6,086 bases of DNA, taken from contig CALHQV010000014.1 of the NCBI GenBank assembly GCA_938038035.1, forward strand, positions 1 to 6,086, in the 5' to 3' direction. The first letter of the stretch is position 1. Every line of letters starts with the position of its first letter. The notes under the pieces were generated by a model, which saw only the letters and a program-made list of their open reading frames with translations, was not told the DNA's origin and ran no database searches. Positions 5,417-6,086 of the stretch are shown here, piece by piece. The position numbers were made by a program, and so were the translations under genes. The DNA comes from an uncultured Gemella sp. (GTDB lineage Bacteria > Bacillota > Bacilli > Staphylococcales > Gemellaceae).

Positions 5417-5887
5417 ATGAGTGAAGAAATTAAAATTAATCCAGAAGAATTTGAAAAAAAATCAAAAGATGAATTAAAAAAAGAACTATCTGATTTAGAA
5501 TATGCAGTTACTATGGAAAGTGCAACTGAGAGTCCGTATACTGGACAGTATTGGGATAGTTTTGAAGAAGGTGTATATGTAGATATAACAACAGGTGAAC
5601 CATTATTTTCTTCGAAAGATAAATTTAGATCTCAGTGTGGCTGGCCAAGTTTTTCTAAACCAATAGAAAAAGAAGTTACTAGATATTACAAAGATAATTC
5701 GCATTTTGTGGAAAGAATTGAAGTAAGAAGTAGGGTAGGAGACGCACACTTAGGGCATGTATTTCCTGATGGTCCTACTGAGTTGGGTGGACTTAGATAC
5801 TGTATTAATAGTGCATCTATAAGATTTATTAAGAAAGAAGATTTAGAAATAGAAGGATATGCAGACTTATTAAGTATATTCGAATAG
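5417..5887 (+). CDS. msrB: Peptide methionine-(R)-S-oxide reductase MsrB
   Basis: Reduces the R epimer of methionine sulfoxide in proteins back to methionine using thioredoxin, a cytoplasmic oxidative-damage repair step. Recognised motifs are YTGQYWD (41-47), GEPLFSS (60-66), CGWPSF with C74 as probable resolving cysteine, RVGDAHLGHVFPDGP (106-120, H111 and H114), and RYCINSASIRF with catalytic C129. The two CxxC zinc-binding pairs of other MsrB proteins are absent, so this is a zinc-free form. It has 156 residues, slightly longer than usual because of a charged N-terminal extension (about 1-27). It is a free-standing MsrB, not the MsrA-MsrB fusion found in some related bacteria. The ATG follows the patatin stop by one base, with AAGGAG 9 bases upstream, and a hairpin terminator follows. 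Confidence 0.96.
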   Translation: MSEEIKINPEEFEKKSKDELKKELSDLEYAVTMESATESPYTGQYWDSFEEGVYVDITTGEPLFSSKDKFRSQCGWPSFSKPIEKEVTRYYKDNSHFVERIEVRSRVGDAHLGHVFPDGPTELGGLRYCINSASIRFIKKEDLEIEGYADLLSIFE

Positions 5888-5896
5888 TATTTTTAG

Positions 5897-5939
5897 AATA
5901 GGTAATTGATAGAAAATATCGATTACCTATTTATTTTAT
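5897..5939 (+). terminator. Intrinsic terminator of the patatin-msrB operon
   Basis: Bases 5897-5911 pair with 5917-5931 in a 15-bp stem (one G·T pair at 5907/5921) with a 5-base GAAAA loop, followed by the T-rich TTATTTTAT (5931-5939). It begins 9 bases after the msrB stop. Its far edge touches the stop codon of the converging minus-strand gene. On the minus strand the stem is followed by CTAAAAATA, a weak tract, so termination in that direction is less certain. Confidence 0.85.
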
Positions 5940-6086
5940 CATAAAATAATACTGTTTTTTGATATATTTATAATGATATGTATCCTCTCTATTTTCAGAA
6001 TCTTTCATCAACTGAATTAAATGTTGAATACGACCATTAACCTGTGGATTTTCAACTTTCAGTTTAATCTCACCGTTAACAACTAT
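5931..6086 (-). CDS. C-terminal end of an unrecognised protein (partial)
   Basis: A minus-strand frame is open from the window edge to a TAA at 5933-5931, giving 51 residues that begin IVVNGEIKLK and end QYYFMIK. The composition looks coding: an amphipathic helix around GRIQHLIQLMKDSEN, then a basic, tyrosine-rich tail (residues 37-51). It shows no hydrophobic membrane segment. I do not recognise the family and assign no function. It converges on msrB, the two coding ends being 43 bases apart with a shared hairpin between them. The start and most of the gene lie outside the window. Confidence 0.7.
   Translation of the reverse strand: MVVNGEIKLKVENPQVNGRIQHLIQLMKDSENREDTYHYKYIKKQYYFMIK

Overview
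The window is AT-rich throughout, has strong AGGAGG-type ribosome binding sites, and encodes proteins typical of low-GC Bacillota (Firmicutes). A Gemella- or Staphylococcaceae-like organism is my best guess, from composition and protein style only; no rRNA or other marker fixes the genus. No tRNA, CRISPR array, transposase or phage gene is visible.

Left part (1-3660, all minus strand): a compact sensor/transporter operon, read from right to left. It begins at about 3553 with an ABC transporter ATPase (3532-2633). A one-base-overlapping ABC-2 permease follows (2633-1893), then an intergenic hairpin (1856-1888), a DesK-type histidine kinase (1819-731) and a DesR-type NarL/FixJ response regulator (715-116). 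Directly after the regulator's stop codon, a fifth gene for a membrane-anchored protein starts at 115 and runs out of the window. The arrangement matches the ATPase-permease-kinase-regulator modules exemplified by B. subtilis yvfRSTU and, with two permeases, the linearmycin-resistance lnr locus. The likely scheme is that the kinase senses a membrane-active compound or membrane state and the regulator activates its own operon, so that the ABC pump removes the stress. Upstream lies a perfect 14-bp palindrome (3611-3624) plus a third half-site (3597-3601), a good candidate for the regulator's operator. The promoter has a consensus -10 but no recognisable -35, as expected for an activated promoter.

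Middle part (3625-3834): a gene-free stretch filled by a strongly structured element. It contains two long imperfect hairpins enclosed by 9-bp terminal inverted repeats (3637-3821), and a probable minus-strand terminator at 3625-3660 at one end.

Right part (3835-5931): a short NAD(P)-binding epimerase-like SDR protein on the minus strand (4434-3835). It is divergent from a plus-strand two-gene operon encoding a YjjU-like patatin phospholipase (4561-5415) and a methionine sulfoxide reductase B (5417-5887). The two directions have back-to-back promoters with their -35 boxes 5 bp apart. The operon ends in a strong hairpin terminator (5897-5931).

Right edge (5931-6086): the last 51 codons of an unrecognised minus-strand gene converge on that terminator.
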